DNA of 64,000 nucleotides from Synaphobranchus kaupii. Taxonomy: Eukaryota; Chordata; Actinopteri; Anguilliformes; Synaphobranchidae. The notes beneath the pieces are model-generated. The model ran no database searches and was not told where the DNA came from. It worked only from the letters and a program-made list of their open reading frames with translations. This document shows, piece by piece, positions 1 through 13,200 of the stretch. Within the stretch, counting starts at the first letter, position 1, and each line of letters starts with the position of its first letter. The stretch is taken from NCBI GenBank assembly GCA_029718625.1, contig CM056391.1, positions 20,311,218 through 20,375,217 on the forward strand, written 5' to 3'. A program made the position numbers and the translations under genes.

Positions 1-1390
1 CAAGCTCTTCACCAAGTAATCTAAAACATTGAATCCGTGTTGGACTGCACACAATACATTCACAAAGCCACTATTTAAGCTTGGATTTTAACCATTTTAC
101 ATTTGTACCAAAACCATCTGAAAACTGGTTAAAAGTTAACCCTATTACCAAACTCTTTGGTGAATAAGTAGCAAGCGACATACCATAGGCTCGTCAACAA
201 CCACACACAACAACTATTTAACCATCATAAGCATACATTAACTTAGCCAACTATACCAGATAATATTTCACTGGAGATTATGCAACTAGCCAAACATAAA
301 ATGTGTAACATCATTACTGTGATGCAGTCAAGAGGTGTTTCTTTTGCACTGGACTTGAAATGGTAACACAGGTATAGAAAGCCATTTACTGAATGTGGGT
401 GCTTTTGTAACGTATCTTCAGCCTATATAAGATCTAGACAATATTTTAAAGTTTGTTCTTTTAATGTTTTTTGCCTATGAACTAAAAATGCAATAGAATA
501 AGACTTCATTTTAAAAGACAGCTTATGAGGTGCAGCTGATATCACAGTACCTAGCTAGCAGGGTCACACACACATTTAACTGCACCAAACTACTTTGCTA
601 ACCTCTGACCACAAGGGATGTGACCTGCCAAGTCCAAATAAACATTATTCTCTGTCAGGGGCCAATAATTGCAACACACTACCACAAACATGTCCACGGT
701 TACCACACTCAAATGGAAACAAATGTATAATACGATACAGGCTACAGAACTTCAGCACATACTGTACCTGGTAAACTACAACAGTGCAGCTTGATGAGAG
801 ATGGAATACATAGCAGTGTATGTAGAACATTGTTTCTTTCAAATGCACTTTAATCAATATATGTGCGTCTACAACAGAATATATGGAGAACGCTACACTG
901 TACCAAACTATTTTTAGAAGATAAAAATAGACATTGACAGATATTCCTTGACAGATATTAGCAGCAAAAAAAAGAAAAAAAATCTAAATGCACACACCTC
1001 ATTGTAGAATTTTAATTAACATATACAATTTGTTTAGCAAAACAACATTATATTTTCTCTAAGGTGGGTTTGTATGTTTTTAAAGCTTGGAAAGTATAGC
1101 CAAGGAAATGACTAACTCAACAAACTTGCACTTCATACAGTAACATTTGATATGGAAACATTCTGCATGTTTTGTACATTCCGTCATCCTTGTGTGTTTA
1201 GTAACATTAAAAAAACTTCCCACAGCTAAAACATATCACAGATACTGAACAATAAAATACAACTTTGTGTGTAGAAAAACTAATGCTAGCTTCATTCCAA
1301 TAGTTACTGTTCAAGACATTCTGTTTTTCAGGTAGACTGAATCAGATTTAGAAGAAAAAAGGTTTTTAAAACCATGAATCCGTTTCATCA
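1..1390. other. AT-rich non-coding stretch, possible 3' UTR of the unidentified minus-strand gene
   Basis: No ORF here resembles a protein family. If the candidate terminal exon at 1392-1443 is real, this stretch would be its 3' UTR on the minus strand, continuing past the window edge. I see no obvious minus-strand AATAAA that would end it. Confidence 0.3.
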
Positions 1391-1391
1391 T

Positions 1392-1443
1392 CATGACACC
1401 TTTTCAGTGTCGGGGTTTGAGGAATGTTCAGATCCATCACTTG
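1392..1443 (-). CDS. Candidate terminal coding exon of an unidentified gene
   Basis: On the minus strand a pyrimidine-rich stretch ending in TTTTACAG precedes a short open frame reading SDGSEHSSNPDTEKVS and then TGA. The acidic, serine-rich composition looks like the tail of an intracellular protein, but I cannot assign a family. It could pair with the candidate first exon near 6815, which has the same orientation and lies about 5 kb upstream; any internal exons were not found. This rests on one splice-like signal and a 16-residue frame, so it may be chance. Transcript evidence would decide. Confidence 0.25.
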
Positions 1444-1619
1444 CTGTAAAAGTTTATTAATTATAATTTTTTTTCCACATCAAACTTATTCCAGAATAGA
1501 TTATTTTAGTTTAAAACATTTTAGCATCTCCCTACTGCGGGAGACACTAGAAATTGTCATAAGGGGGAAATTTTACCTCATCACAGAATAAAACGAGACC
1601 ATAAAAACAGGATCTACTC

Positions 1620-4080
1620 ATTGAATAGCATTTTCATCAGCTTAAACTATACAGAGACTACGTCTTCAGTCGGAGTATGACCTACTCTCAACGGGCAAAT
1701 CTGAACAACTACTGTTACGCACACGTGGGTCTTTCTATGAATACGAAGAGAAGGCAGGACAGTTACTGGCATATCAACTTAAGTGTAGGTATGCATCCCA
1801 GAACATTTCTCAAATATAAAATGCCTCCAATCGCCTGACAGTAATACCAGCTGAAATGAATGAAACATTCAGTCTTTTCTATTCTGATCTATACCACTCA
1901 GAATCCCCTATTTGCAACCAGGATATAGAGGAATTCTTCAATCACCTTGACTCTCCCACCATTAGTAACACTCAGGAGAGGGAACTGGAGCAACCACTCT
2001 AGATAGGTGAATTAATAGATTCAATCAAAGCAATGCAGAGTGGCATCCCCCCCCCCCGGACCAGACAGTTTCCCCATTGACCTTTACAAGAAATTTTATA
2101 GCAAATATGCAACCCTTCTTCTAGATATGCTCAACAATTATCTTGCCACAAACCCTCACAGCAGTGTTTATCACACTTCTGTTGAAGGCAGAAAAGGATG
2201 CAGCTGAGTTTGAGTCGTATCACCCAATCTCCCTCCTGAATTCTGACTATAAGATACTGGCAAAAACCTAGGCCAGGCATCTGGAGAAACTCATACCTAA
2301 CATTATCTCACCTGATCAGACAGGTTTCATCAAGAACCGGCATTCTTTTACCAATGTTTGCTGCTACTCTTCTGCATCCGAGGAGGTCCCAGAGGTGGTG
2401 ATCTCTCTGGATGCAGAGAAAGCATTTGATAGAGTAGAATGGGCATATATTCAAGGTTTTGGAGAACTTTGGTTTCTGACCCAAGTTGGTGGCCTTGGTA
2501 AAACTGATCTATTCCTCACGTAAGGCTTCAGTTGTCACTAATAAGACTTGATAGAGTATAATGGGCATACATATTCAAGGTTTTGGAGAACTTTGGTTTC
2601 AGACCCAAGTTTGTAGCCTGGGTAAAACCCCTCTGTTCCTCACCTAAGGTTTCAGTAGCTACCAATAAGACAAGCTCACAGTATTTTAACCTGTCAAGCA
2701 GTGCCCATCAAGGGTGCCCGTTGAGCCCCCTGCTGTTTGCTTTGGCTATTGAGACTTTAGCTATCCCTCTGAAAACCTCACCTTATACAAGGCATTCATA
2801 TGTGGGGCTCAGATCACAGATTGTCTTTGTATGCTGACGATCTACTACTGTACATATCTGATCCAGCATCAAGTGTTCCTATCACAGTTGAAAGCCTTCA
2901 CAGATTTGGCGGTTTCTCTGGGTATAAGCAGAACTTCTCCGAAAGTGTTTTTTTTCCTATAAATGAATTGGCACTCAATAACCAATTACCCATTCATTTG
3001 CGTATTTCTTGCTTAAATATTTGGAGGGTAACATCACCTGAAAGTTGTAAAATGTATATGGTAGTAATTTTTCACCCTCTAGTTGACAGGAACAATGAAC
3101 TGTATTAAAATGCTGTTGTTATACTTATTTCAATGCCTGACAGTCTTTTTTGCCCGAGTCCTTGTTTAACTCTGTAGACAAGCATCTTTTACATGGGGAG
3201 GCAAAACACACAAATTCAGAATTTTATTTTATTTTTTTTACTCAGACATAGGTGTGTGGGTGCCGGGCTAGCTCCCCCTAATTTCAGACATTACAGTTTA
3301 CTGGATTCTTGTTTGGATTCCATTTACTGGATTCCTGCAGCCTGTTTTCCATTTTTTCTCTGATTACATTACATTAATTGTCGCTTTCCCCAATGCACTG
3401 CTCGTCCAATCCTACTGAGGTAGTCACTTTAAAGATTTGGTCACTGTTCAGCTCACAATTTGGCCTTATTAGTCTATCCACCCTAAGTCCCATATCCAAT
3501 AACCATCTTTTGCCCCCTGGCCAGATTGGATTAGACATTTTCTCTCTGGCTGCAGAATGGCCTAATATTGGTAATCTATACATTGATGGCATTCTTGCAA
3601 GCTTTAGTGACAGTCTTCACCACTCTCATATGTTTCGCTACCTTCCGGTGCATTACTTTGTGAATACCCACAACCCTGACTCCTCCAACCTACCGCAAAA
3701 AGTTCAGGATCTGACGCTATTCTTGAGAGAGCAGCAGAACTAAAAGGTCTCATATCCTACATTTACGAGACGATTGGATCACTGAGTGAGACTCCTCTGA
3801 CCAAAATAAATGTTACTACTGCTGTTAGATTGGAAAGAGGAAATTAGGGAAAGTATTACAGACAAAGTTTGGAAACGTGCCCTAGACAGGGTTAATGGAA
3901 GCTCATCCTGTGCCTGTAATACAATTTATGGTTTTGCACTGCATGCCCTACTGCAAAGCTAGACTGTCAAAAATATGCCCCAATGTAGAAGACACTTAAC
4001 AGTTGTCATAGAGCACCAGCAGATCTATCCCTGCCATCACTTACAATCTTACTGGGAAAAGATCTTTGAATCTATACATT
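1620..4080 (+). mobile_element. Degenerate L1/Tx1-like LINE fragment (reverse transcriptase to ORF2 C-terminus)
   Basis: Frames broken by stops and shifts read as an L1-clade ORF2 in order. Near 1640-1790 is the connecting region (EYDLLSTGKSEQLLLRTRGS). Near 2320-2460 is reverse-transcriptase motif DAEKAFDRVEWAY. Near 2700-2740 comes HQGCPLSPLLFALAIE, then the catalytic box YADDLLLY near 2832-2855. A C-terminal part with FRYLPVHYF lies near 3635. The 5' end and endonuclease domain are missing. The frame changes at the YADD region and again downstream, so the copy is dead. It lies in the presumed intron or flank of the unidentified minus-strand gene. Confidence 0.85.
2427..2670 (+). repeat. 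Diverged tandem duplication (~115-120 bp, 2 copies) inside the LINE
   Basis: The segment around GATAGAGTAGAATGGGCATA to CTAATAAGAC is followed directly by a second, diverged version (GATAGAGTATAATGGGCATA to CCAATAAGAC). Both copies encode the same part of the reverse transcriptase, which cannot occur in a functional element. The duplication therefore arose after or during insertion. Confidence 0.8.
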
Positions 4081-4306
4081 TAAGCCTATATTTTACATTT
4101 TAGGCATTAAGCTCATGCACTCATCCAGAGCGACTTTACAAGTAGCGCTCTGATTAGTTATCACTTGATATGAGCTTGCAGCCGAGTGTATGGACGGCCA
4201 TCTTTTGCGTTCCAAATGATGATGACCAGCCTTTACGAAACAAGCAGAAAGACATTAAAGCTTTTGCATACATAATTATTAGTTCCGAAAATATTTCTAT
4301 TTCACA

Positions 4307-4525
<219 letters not shown>

Positions 4526-5269
4526 TTAGACTGGAAGTTGCCTTATCTTCTCAACCATCCTTTTAACTTAGTGATTTAACGTTGTTTTTAAAATAAATAA
4601 ATAAAAGGTTTACCTTGAGAGGGTGTTCTAGCATTTTCAATCTACTTGGGTGTCTATGATTCACTTTTTTGATAATTTGGAAACCCTCTCCGGAGCCTCC
4701 TGAGAAGCATAATGCATAATTACTGCTATACCGGCTATATATAAGGCTATACCCTTCAGTTATCCATTACATTTGAATAATAGCCTAATCATTGATCCCC
4801 ATCTTAAGAGAAAAATGGTTAGGGACAAGGAGAGAAATGCTTTGGCCATACACATACTCTAATGAATATGATTGAGGCGGTTTAAAATAATTACAGAGCC
4901 GTTTATACTGCAATACCAATACCAGAATACGAAAAGACAAATACACAATGCAGTAATAGGCTACACATATACTAAATACAATTGCTGTAATGATTTTTCA
5001 AGCACTCCTAGCATAAAATACTCAAAAGATGTGAGCAAGTGCATCTGAATACCTTTATTGTGGTTAATTTAAAAAAAGTGTGTGGTTATGGTAGCAGAAA
5101 ATAGGTTTATTTAATTACTGTGTCGTAATCCCGGCCGCACGTTGTTTTAGAGTAGTTTGTGTTTCAATGTGGCAAGATTGCAGCATGCTGTCATTTGCAC
5201 ACCCTGACTACGACGTGGACTGAAGTTTAAGTGGACTAAAATTAGTACTTTCAATTGAAAAACCCGTTT

Positions 5270-6300
5270 TAACCATCTGGCTAATGTTACGGAGTCACCA
5301 GGCAGTAACGTTAGTATGCAACAACGCTTCCATTCAGTAATCGCTAGTTTACACCTGGTAACTTCCAGTCAGCTAAATTAGCGCCTGCTAACTTTTCCAA
5401 ATAAATTGACAACAGAATTGCATTGACGTTAGAAAACATTATTCCTCATTGCATATACATGTCTGGACATTGTTTGCATTGATCTACATGCAAAATATTG
5501 GTTTCCATGTTTAATAACTAATAATACACTAGCTAGAATACTCCAAAATTACTACGTCATATTGACGGCTACATTTCGATACACTGGAGTTTGACTTGCC
5601 AATGCCCTGTAAGAAATTTTTAAAAGGCTCGGTGAACACATGTAAAGTTGTCTAACGTTATCTTACGTAAGCGTTCAATATAATATATAACAGGCAAAGA
5701 GAAAACCAATTGTGCGACACCTGACAAATAGCACGCTTCCTAACGTTAGCTGGCTAGCAACCTGATCTCTGGCTGGCCAGCCAAAAAAAATGAAACTGCC
5801 TGCCTGGTTTGCTAGTTAGCTAGCTAGTTGTGTCTGCGCAAGCGCTAGCTAACCAACTAACGTTAGCTACAGACCACACATTGACAGCAGCTAGCAGTGC
5901 AATTATTATTAATTTAGCATGTTAACGGCAGTCATAGAGAGACCTTCTAGAAAATCGATAAAACTTAGATTATTTAGCTACGTAGATGGGGAGAACATGT
6001 TATTATTGTCACTATGCTAATTAACACAAACCTCGCATAAAACTAGCTACCAACGTTACCAAGCCAGCTAGCTATTTTCACTGCGATCAAACAGAACGCC
6101 AGGTAGCTAGGACGCAAACTGCATATCTACGCTAAAGAACAAATATAGCTCCTCATAAACGGCTGACATTAAATAAAACAGGCAGGCGGCTCAAAGTAAA
6201 AGTTGCACTCGCTTACACCTCATGTTAGCAGGCACTGCCAGAACTTGGTTACTCAGTGTAGCATGCTAGCCGGCTAGCTGCATGACACGACATTGTCATT
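5270..6300. repeat. Region dense in AACGTTAGC / GCTAGCTAGC motifs
   Basis: Many short, partly palindromic words such as CTAACGTTAGCT and TAGCTAGCTAG are scattered here, with no period and no coding signal. The same words cluster beside the other promoters in this window (19720-20120, 27520-27535, 49780-49815, 50820, 55340). Confidence 0.6.
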
Positions 6301-6479
6301 GCACGAGACCACGCACGAGTTGGCAAGGCTTACTGAACAGTCCTGAAAAGCCCTTGTAGTTAACCCTTTATATTGTGTTTATTGCGCCTGCTAATTGAAA
6401 CCATGTGTGGTCATGCCAACACCGAATAATTTGATAGAAAATAATTTGCATATTTCAGGACATGTAGTAAAATCCCACA

Positions 6480-6960
6480 ACCAACGGTAAAATTCCACCC
6501 GGCGAACGATACCCCGCTCTCGCCGTTCATCGCCTTGACAGCACACATCGACTTGCCTCACTCAGGCAGCACTCATCTCAACCCCCGGGGCTAGCAAGCC
6601 CACACATCTCCTGGTCAGCTCTCAGTGGAAAAAAAACAGAAACACATTCGCTGGGGTTGCATACCATTCTCTTCACCGTTCAGACTCAGGAAGAGCTGAT
6701 CCGGGGCTTTTAGCCATCTATCTGCGGTGTTATCGGTTAGCCTTGGAAGGAAAGCTCGGTTGACGTTTGAGAAATCTGCCTCCGTTCCAGCTCCAGCGGA
6801 AGGTAGCTTTTTCATAATTGTGCGACTCCGGACTGACGCTGCGTGACGAGTCAGCTGAGTCAGCCCCGCAGGTAGTCACGTGAGCCGGGCGGAGCAAGGG
6901 AAGAGCAGGGAGTCATATTACCGGTCAACACGCGTGTATCGGGATAGAGGCACACCGTAA
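6480..6960 (-). promoter_or_regulatory. GC-rich promoter-like region with E-box/CLEAR-like site
   Basis: This patch is clearly richer in G, C and CpG than its surroundings and covers the candidate first exon of the unidentified gene. Upstream of its ATG (higher coordinates) are TGAGTCAGC near 6857 (AP-1/MARE-like) and GTCACGTGA at 6875-6883, which matches most of the TFEB/TFE3 CLEAR consensus. Promoter function is inferred from composition and position only. Confidence 0.45.
6667..6815 (-). CDS. Candidate first coding exon of an unidentified gene
   Basis: Reading down the minus strand, an ATG at 6815 opens a frame starting [15 protein letters not shown] and including [13 protein letters not shown]. 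It can end at a good donor (AATG then GTATGC) near 6667. The frame lies in a GC-rich, promoter-like patch, as first exons often do in fish. I do not recognise the protein and do not see a signal peptide, membrane segment or known domain. Internal exons would lie left of here, among LINE and SINE debris. It could instead be 5' UTR with a chance ORF. Confidence 0.35.
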
Positions 6961-9900
6961 GGTTGCTGAAACTTGTGTCGTGATTATCACGTCTGTAACG
7001 TTATCTCCACAAAAATGGACGCAAAACGAACCACTTGCACTGAACGAATGATTTGCATGGTAGTGATGGCACTACTAAACTGCTCATGTGTTTGAAAATA
7101 AATTTATATTGATTTATTTATCATCATGTTTCTACCAATGTTGCAGAAACAATTATGCAGTGGGCTACTTTAAACATAGTGCTTGGTCACAGGTCGCTTT
7201 TAAATAGGATAGTCTGAATTTGATTCACATTTTGCCGCAATGTGGGCTATGCTATGTATTTATTTTACGGTCTATGATGCAGTCATATTTCCAATGGTAT
7301 TTTTGTTGAGGAGTTTCCAAATTGATCTGCGATCGTCCTTTTTTTTATTTAATTGTAATTCGACTGCGCATTGGTGCGCAATATGTCATTATAAGTAGGC
7401 TATGACATGAAGACTACTTCATCTGCTTATGCAGCTTTCTGCAACATGAAACAGACATTGAGACCGTTTATTTGCGCAGCAAAACGGACTGCTTAATTGT
7501 GCACCTGTCTCTAGACGGTACGCTGATTACAGTGATTTGCTGAGATTTTAAGGAATATAGCTGAAATTATAATACCGGGTTCATAATGCGCATACAAATT
7601 TGTACTATTGGGATGTTGCATCGTTGACGACGAAGACATTACAATTCAGCGATAATAAAACAACATTGCAAATCAATGTTGTAGTGGGCTCACTAGTTCC
7701 GTACACCTTGTCATTAGGTCGTATACAGTTGGGAAGGCAAATAACTTTAAAGTAGAATAAAGTTCGGCTACTTACATTTCAATGCCTTAACCCTCATATT
7801 ATTTTCACATTTTATGACGCCTTTTATGTTTGGTCAAATTGACCCCAAAAGTTTAAACTGACAAATGTATTGTAATAGAAAAATGTTGACACTTTCTGTG
7901 CGTCTCACAACTGACTACCCTTTTCCCTAAATATTAAAAATATGTGATGAAACATCTAATTTTAGAGCCTGTGGTAAGTGAAGGTTTGTGAATTTTAAAA
8001 CCTTTATGGGAAAGTGCCACCAGAATTACCCACAAAAAAATCTGAGATAAAAGATTTAAAAAAGGCTGCATATTTTCTTGCATTTTATACAGCTACCCCA
8101 CAAATTAGCCCACACAACACCTGTACAAAGTCGGTACAGGACATAGCATTATGTTTATTGTGTTTACTATTTAATCCCAACAAATTAGGAACAAATCATA
8201 GTGTCAAGATGAAAAAATCAGGTTCATTGGTTTTTAACGAGACGTCAAAAGTTGAATTGAGTCAAATTGACCCGGAACATAACTTGAAATGTAACCTTAC
8301 TTTTCCATATTTCAGTGATGATGACTTTGGAGCACCTATGTGCTATTGCACAGGAGGTAAGAAGACAGTTACTCAATGACCACAGTAATATCGTTGAGAG
8401 TAAAAGATGACATACTTCACAGATTATTTAAACAAAGCACATTGTGTGTCTGATGGCTCTGAGTGTGTGCAAATGGAAGCTTCCAGTTGGCCATTAAAAT
8501 GAGCTGGGTGAGGCAGAAAGGTACTGCTGCTATGTACTGGTTGTTTTTCTTCAGCAAAGGAATAGAATACAAGTGAAAAAACACACCCAATTTTGAAGAG
8601 CCACATTGGGCTGGGAATAAAAGATTTCTTTCAGGGAGTTTTTACTTTGAATGTAATTTTAGAATGGAAAAGCTACACTTGCAGCAGCGAAAAGGAATAG
8701 CAATGGCGTAATCCTAAAACACATCATCCTGTGGCAAGTGTACCAACCCACCAACCCTGCATTCAGAGGTTGACCTGCCACTGCAAGTCTGTAAAGCAGC
8801 TTGTGGACAATTCTCAAGTGACAAATCAGAATATGATTGTCTAAAGCAGGAGATTTTCAGGAATGAAGGACTGGTAGCTAATAAAGCAAAACTGCAGTAC
8901 ATCTTCTGTGAACCTCACAGTAGAAATGCTGATAGAGGGCTCTGACAAACCAGGCTACAGTTTCGTCAGGTTGGGGGGAGTGGCATCACAGGAGAGGGTG
9001 TTCAGTGGACATTCAGAGAAGACGGGTGCTAGAGATTAGTTGCTTTAAAGTAGCATGACAGGCTTAGGCTCATATCCTTTTAGGTCAAACTACTTCAGCT
9101 ATGAGTGTTGCTGCTTTGTGAGGCCAGCTACAGAAATTCCATACGCGATATGTAGTAGAATCCCTCACCTATTTTGATAAAATTGTTTGTGAGGTTCTTT
9201 TTTCATCAAAAAATTGAATTACAATACATCACAAATCACTTCAAAAGGCCAACATGTACAAATAAGGTATTTAATTATTTAATGAACAAAACATGGTTGA
9301 TTGCACCCCACAGTCCAGACCGAACTCTGACCAGCCAACACTGACAGCCATCGTCGTAAGTCCCACTGGGCAAGTATAACTTGGCCATAGCATCACCCAA
9401 GAGCAAAAGGGACCGAGCTGACATGGCCTCTTCATCCTCATTGTTCAAACAACTCCTCTGGTTGATGGGATGGCTGCAATGTGCCTGCACCAACTGTGTA
9501 AGGTGTCCTCTGTCCCCTGCTGCAGTAACTGCACAGCTCAGCCAGTGTATCAGAGTGAAAATACATGGCAGCTGACTGCACACATTTTGGAAGAGCACAT
9601 GCTAGGAGCAGCCTTCCTGAATGGATTTGGTTGCAACTGGCCAGTTACAATTACGGTTGGTATTAAAAAAGTTGTTGTAAAAAAATGTATGGATGTAAAG
9701 AATGGTAAAACAACAAACCAGTGCACAAAGTATCCCTTTAATAAAATAAAAGAGAGTTCTTAAACTCGCAACAGTGATGCAAGTCAATACTTCCACTTCT
9801 AAATGGCCAGTTTAAATTGGCATTTCTGTTAAGAGTGGCATCATCGGCCATCCACAGCAAATAATAATAATTAACAGCATACTGCTTTAGTGTATGGATT

Positions 9901-10200
9901 TCAAGGAGAAGAACATGAAGAGACCAAAACCCGCTTAACTTAACTTGCCATATCCAGCTTTTCAGCAGTAAGATAAAGTGCTAGACACCTTTTTTTAATT
10001 ATTATTTTTTTAAACTTTACAGCCCTTTTCTACACTAAGGATTATTTAGCTTATTCTGATTAACAACAAATGATGAAATGATCTTAAATCCCCAAACCAC
10101 GTCATCCCTTGCAATTACATCTGCTGATTCATTTCCTATTGTTAACACAAGAGACACCCCATATGATTTGTGCTTGTGCCAAAATTCAAAAAGAGTAAAA
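6960..10200. other. Intergenic spacer; left part of sppl2a 3' UTR possibly included
   Basis: AT-rich sequence with no convincing exon. It holds the TTAA-ended repeat fragment listed separately. The short ORFs at 8424-9796 have no family resemblance and overlap on both strands, as chance ORFs do. The right part, toward 10245, is probably sppl2a 3' UTR, but I could not choose a polyadenylation signal with confidence. Confidence 0.5.
7789..8379 (+). mobile_element. Possible TTAA-type (piggyBac-like) non-autonomous element fragment
   Basis: The left edge reads TTAACCCTCATATTATTTTC followed soon by GGTCAAATTGACCCC, an end arrangement seen in TTAA-targeting elements of fish genomes. A second GTCAAATTGACCC lies near 8260. 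Between them is a 121-codon open frame (8014-8379) with no recognisable transposase motif. No clean right terminus was found, so the boundary is a guess. Confidence 0.35.
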
Positions 10201-10244
10201 AAAAAATGTTAACAAGGCACCACCCTATAAGTTAATTGTGAAAG

Positions 10245-13200
10245 TCAGCATTTGCCTCCACCGTCACATCCTGATCCTCCATCTAAGAAAGAAAAAAAGG
10301 GAGAAAGGATAATCATTCCAAAAGCAAAAAAGGGTAGGCCTGTAGAAAATGAATACATGTCTATTTGTACTAGATCTAAAAACACAGGACATTTACAGTA
10401 TGTGGCCTAAGCAGAATGTGAAAAGGTGAAGCAACCTGTCAGGATGGACTAGATGTCTGTGGAAGGATTTCACATATAAAGCATTATTTATTCCAAGTGT
10501 AACATAATTTGATCTTATTCATTATATGCAGCGTTATCCTTCACTGATCTATTGAGGGTAATCACATATCTCCTCTTGTATATACTGACAGGTTTTACAC
10601 ACTTTCTGACTGAAAATAAGTTTGATGTGTGAACATCACTATGACTGCTGCACTGAAGAAGAAATGACAAACTATCAACCACAAAAAATGCCAATGCAAG
10701 CATTCCAGATGAAATGTTATCGATGTGCAGACCACATAAATACTTGTGCATTACATAGCTACTTTCAGTTGGAGGCTAGAAACATAGATGGTTATGCTTT
10801 GCACTGTGATCAGATTGCTAAGTGGCTAAATTTAGGTTTGAAAAATTACACAAGACAAAAATTAAAACTAATGTGCCACTATTTCAACAGACTTCATGCG
10901 CGCCTGTGAAACTACTTCAAACATCACAAAAAGTACAATGTTAGTTGTACACAGGGCTTCGAGCCTTACTGATAAAGCATATTTGTAACAACAACATGCC
11001 AAAGAACAACGACAGTAGTACTGCTGTTTCAGACAACCTTCTTGCCTGTTGTCATGGCAACAGCAACATCAATTAGATGAAGTAAAACTGTCATGAGTAA
11101 AAGTGATTCATCAGTTGGGGAAAAAAAAGATGAATAATAAATAAAAGGCAGACTTTAATAAATTGCGAAGATGTCAGCAAATGAGTGGATTGCAGCAAAG
11201 ACAAACTGAAGCTAGTCCTGTGTTTTGTCTAGCTGAAAAGCATCTTTGTTTGTGTGGCTGTTTTAGTAAATTTAATGCTTCAGTGCTACTTGCAAAATAC
11301 ATATATTTATATTCATTAACATTGACACGAAGCCATGGAGGTGGCCAAAAATTATTTTTAGGGAACAATTGTGACATCTAGTGGGATTTATGGGTCTACT
11401 GTGAGTTAAAAATATGAAGATCCAATTGTTTTAAAAACATACAATATTTCCCTTTTAATTTTGCTCAGGCCTAGCAAAAAACAGCCACAGTTACAGAAAG
11501 ATACTGACAGGTTTGTATATCAGCCAAGAAAGAAGAACACGATGACACAAAGGAGGCTCCAGGAAACACAATGCGACAAGACACAAATATGGCAGAAGAT
11601 GGAATGATGATGGTAAATGTAGCCATTTCTGGGTCAGTAGCAAACCTTGTAATAAAGGTTCCGTTGACGAGTCCAACACCTGATGTAAATGAAGTTAAAT
11701 CATGATCATTGTAAGAAAACACACTGCATGATTGACATGCTTATGACTACAGATAATTACAGATGAAGAGAACTGTTTCTTGTTTCTTTGCAAGAAAAAA
11801 ATACATATGCAGAGAAATTTCATTTTAAAGTATTTTATATTTAAAAGAATAATAACCTTATTTCACAACTATAAAGTAGTTACAATGTTCAAATCCAACT
11901 GAACATTGCCACTACTCTTCATTCATTTATTTTTTTTTTTTTTTTAAATATCTGCATTTTCCCTTTTTTCCATACTGTATTTCACAGCCAAAATCATAAT
12001 AATTTACCTGAGCAAAACCTGTAAATCAACATTACTGTGGGACTGAATACAACTACAAAATCGGCCACTACTTCATGATCAGAAAGGCTTTTCTCTAACT
12101 GACTCCTTTGACTAAACTGACACCTACTGGCAGGCAATGAGAAATAACACTTCATTTATTTTCAATAAATCGCAACTCTAGGTTGCTTGTTCTCAAACGT
12201 TGATCAGGTGAATTCTATGAATAATAAAATTATATATGAAGCACAGACTATTTAGAGTCTGCTCTGTGAAAAAATAACTATATTGTATGTCTTTCCTTGA
12301 ATCCAAATGTGCCTGACAGTAAATGGACTGGATGCTTGTTGCTTGCATTAAGTGGGTAAATGACAGATTCTATCTGAACGACATGTTAAGACAGGTTACA
12401 AACATTACAAAAATGAGCTGAAGGGTATCCAGGCAGGCAGACCACAGGCAAAAACAGATGATCCCAGAAACAGTTAATATACTTACTTCATAAGTATTTC
12501 CAGTCCAGAAATGTCTCATTTCCTTCCTCCGCCAGGCAACCACAGCACTGGTGAGGAGAGTGAATGGCACAAGGTACAGCAGGGCGGGCTGGCCCATCTT
12601 GGACACAATCATGACGGCAAATGTCACAATCATACCAAAGAAATAGGCTGTGGAAATAAGAGGAGGAATGCCACACAAGAGAACTTCATAGGTTGCCATT
12701 CATGAGACCTCTCATAGAAAAATCTGCCATCTCTCATTTCAATTCCGGTCCCCAAGCTAGCAGTAACATTCCAAGAACATTGGGAAACATTCCAGTTAGT
12801 CCTGTTTCAAACGCAGCCACAAAAAGCATACCAAATATTTTGCATACAAACATACTAGTAATGTACGTGGATGGTTATCATTTAGTTAAGGCTACACGAC
12901 AATAATATTTTCAGATTGTTCCAAATATAAGTACTGAAATGGTAGATTTATTGAACACTGCTAAATTTCCTGATACAAAAGATGTGTGAAATGAGTGATT
13001 TTTCTCATTGTACTGTACCTATAGTGCAGGATACAAAATAGATCTTCTTGGAGCTGCTGGTCCATACATCAAATTTGTGGCAGTAGGCCACCAGTAAGCC
13101 TGTTTCATCAACAAGAGTATGTTACTTCAGAGTCAATGATGCACAGAACATAAAGAATGTGGAGAGGGGTGCCTGAAAACCAGAGTCAATGATACACAGA

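Noticed and set aside
8014..8379. 121-codon plus-strand ORF as a gene
   Set aside because: It lies inside a sequence with TTAA-type repeat ends and lacks any known domain or splice partner.
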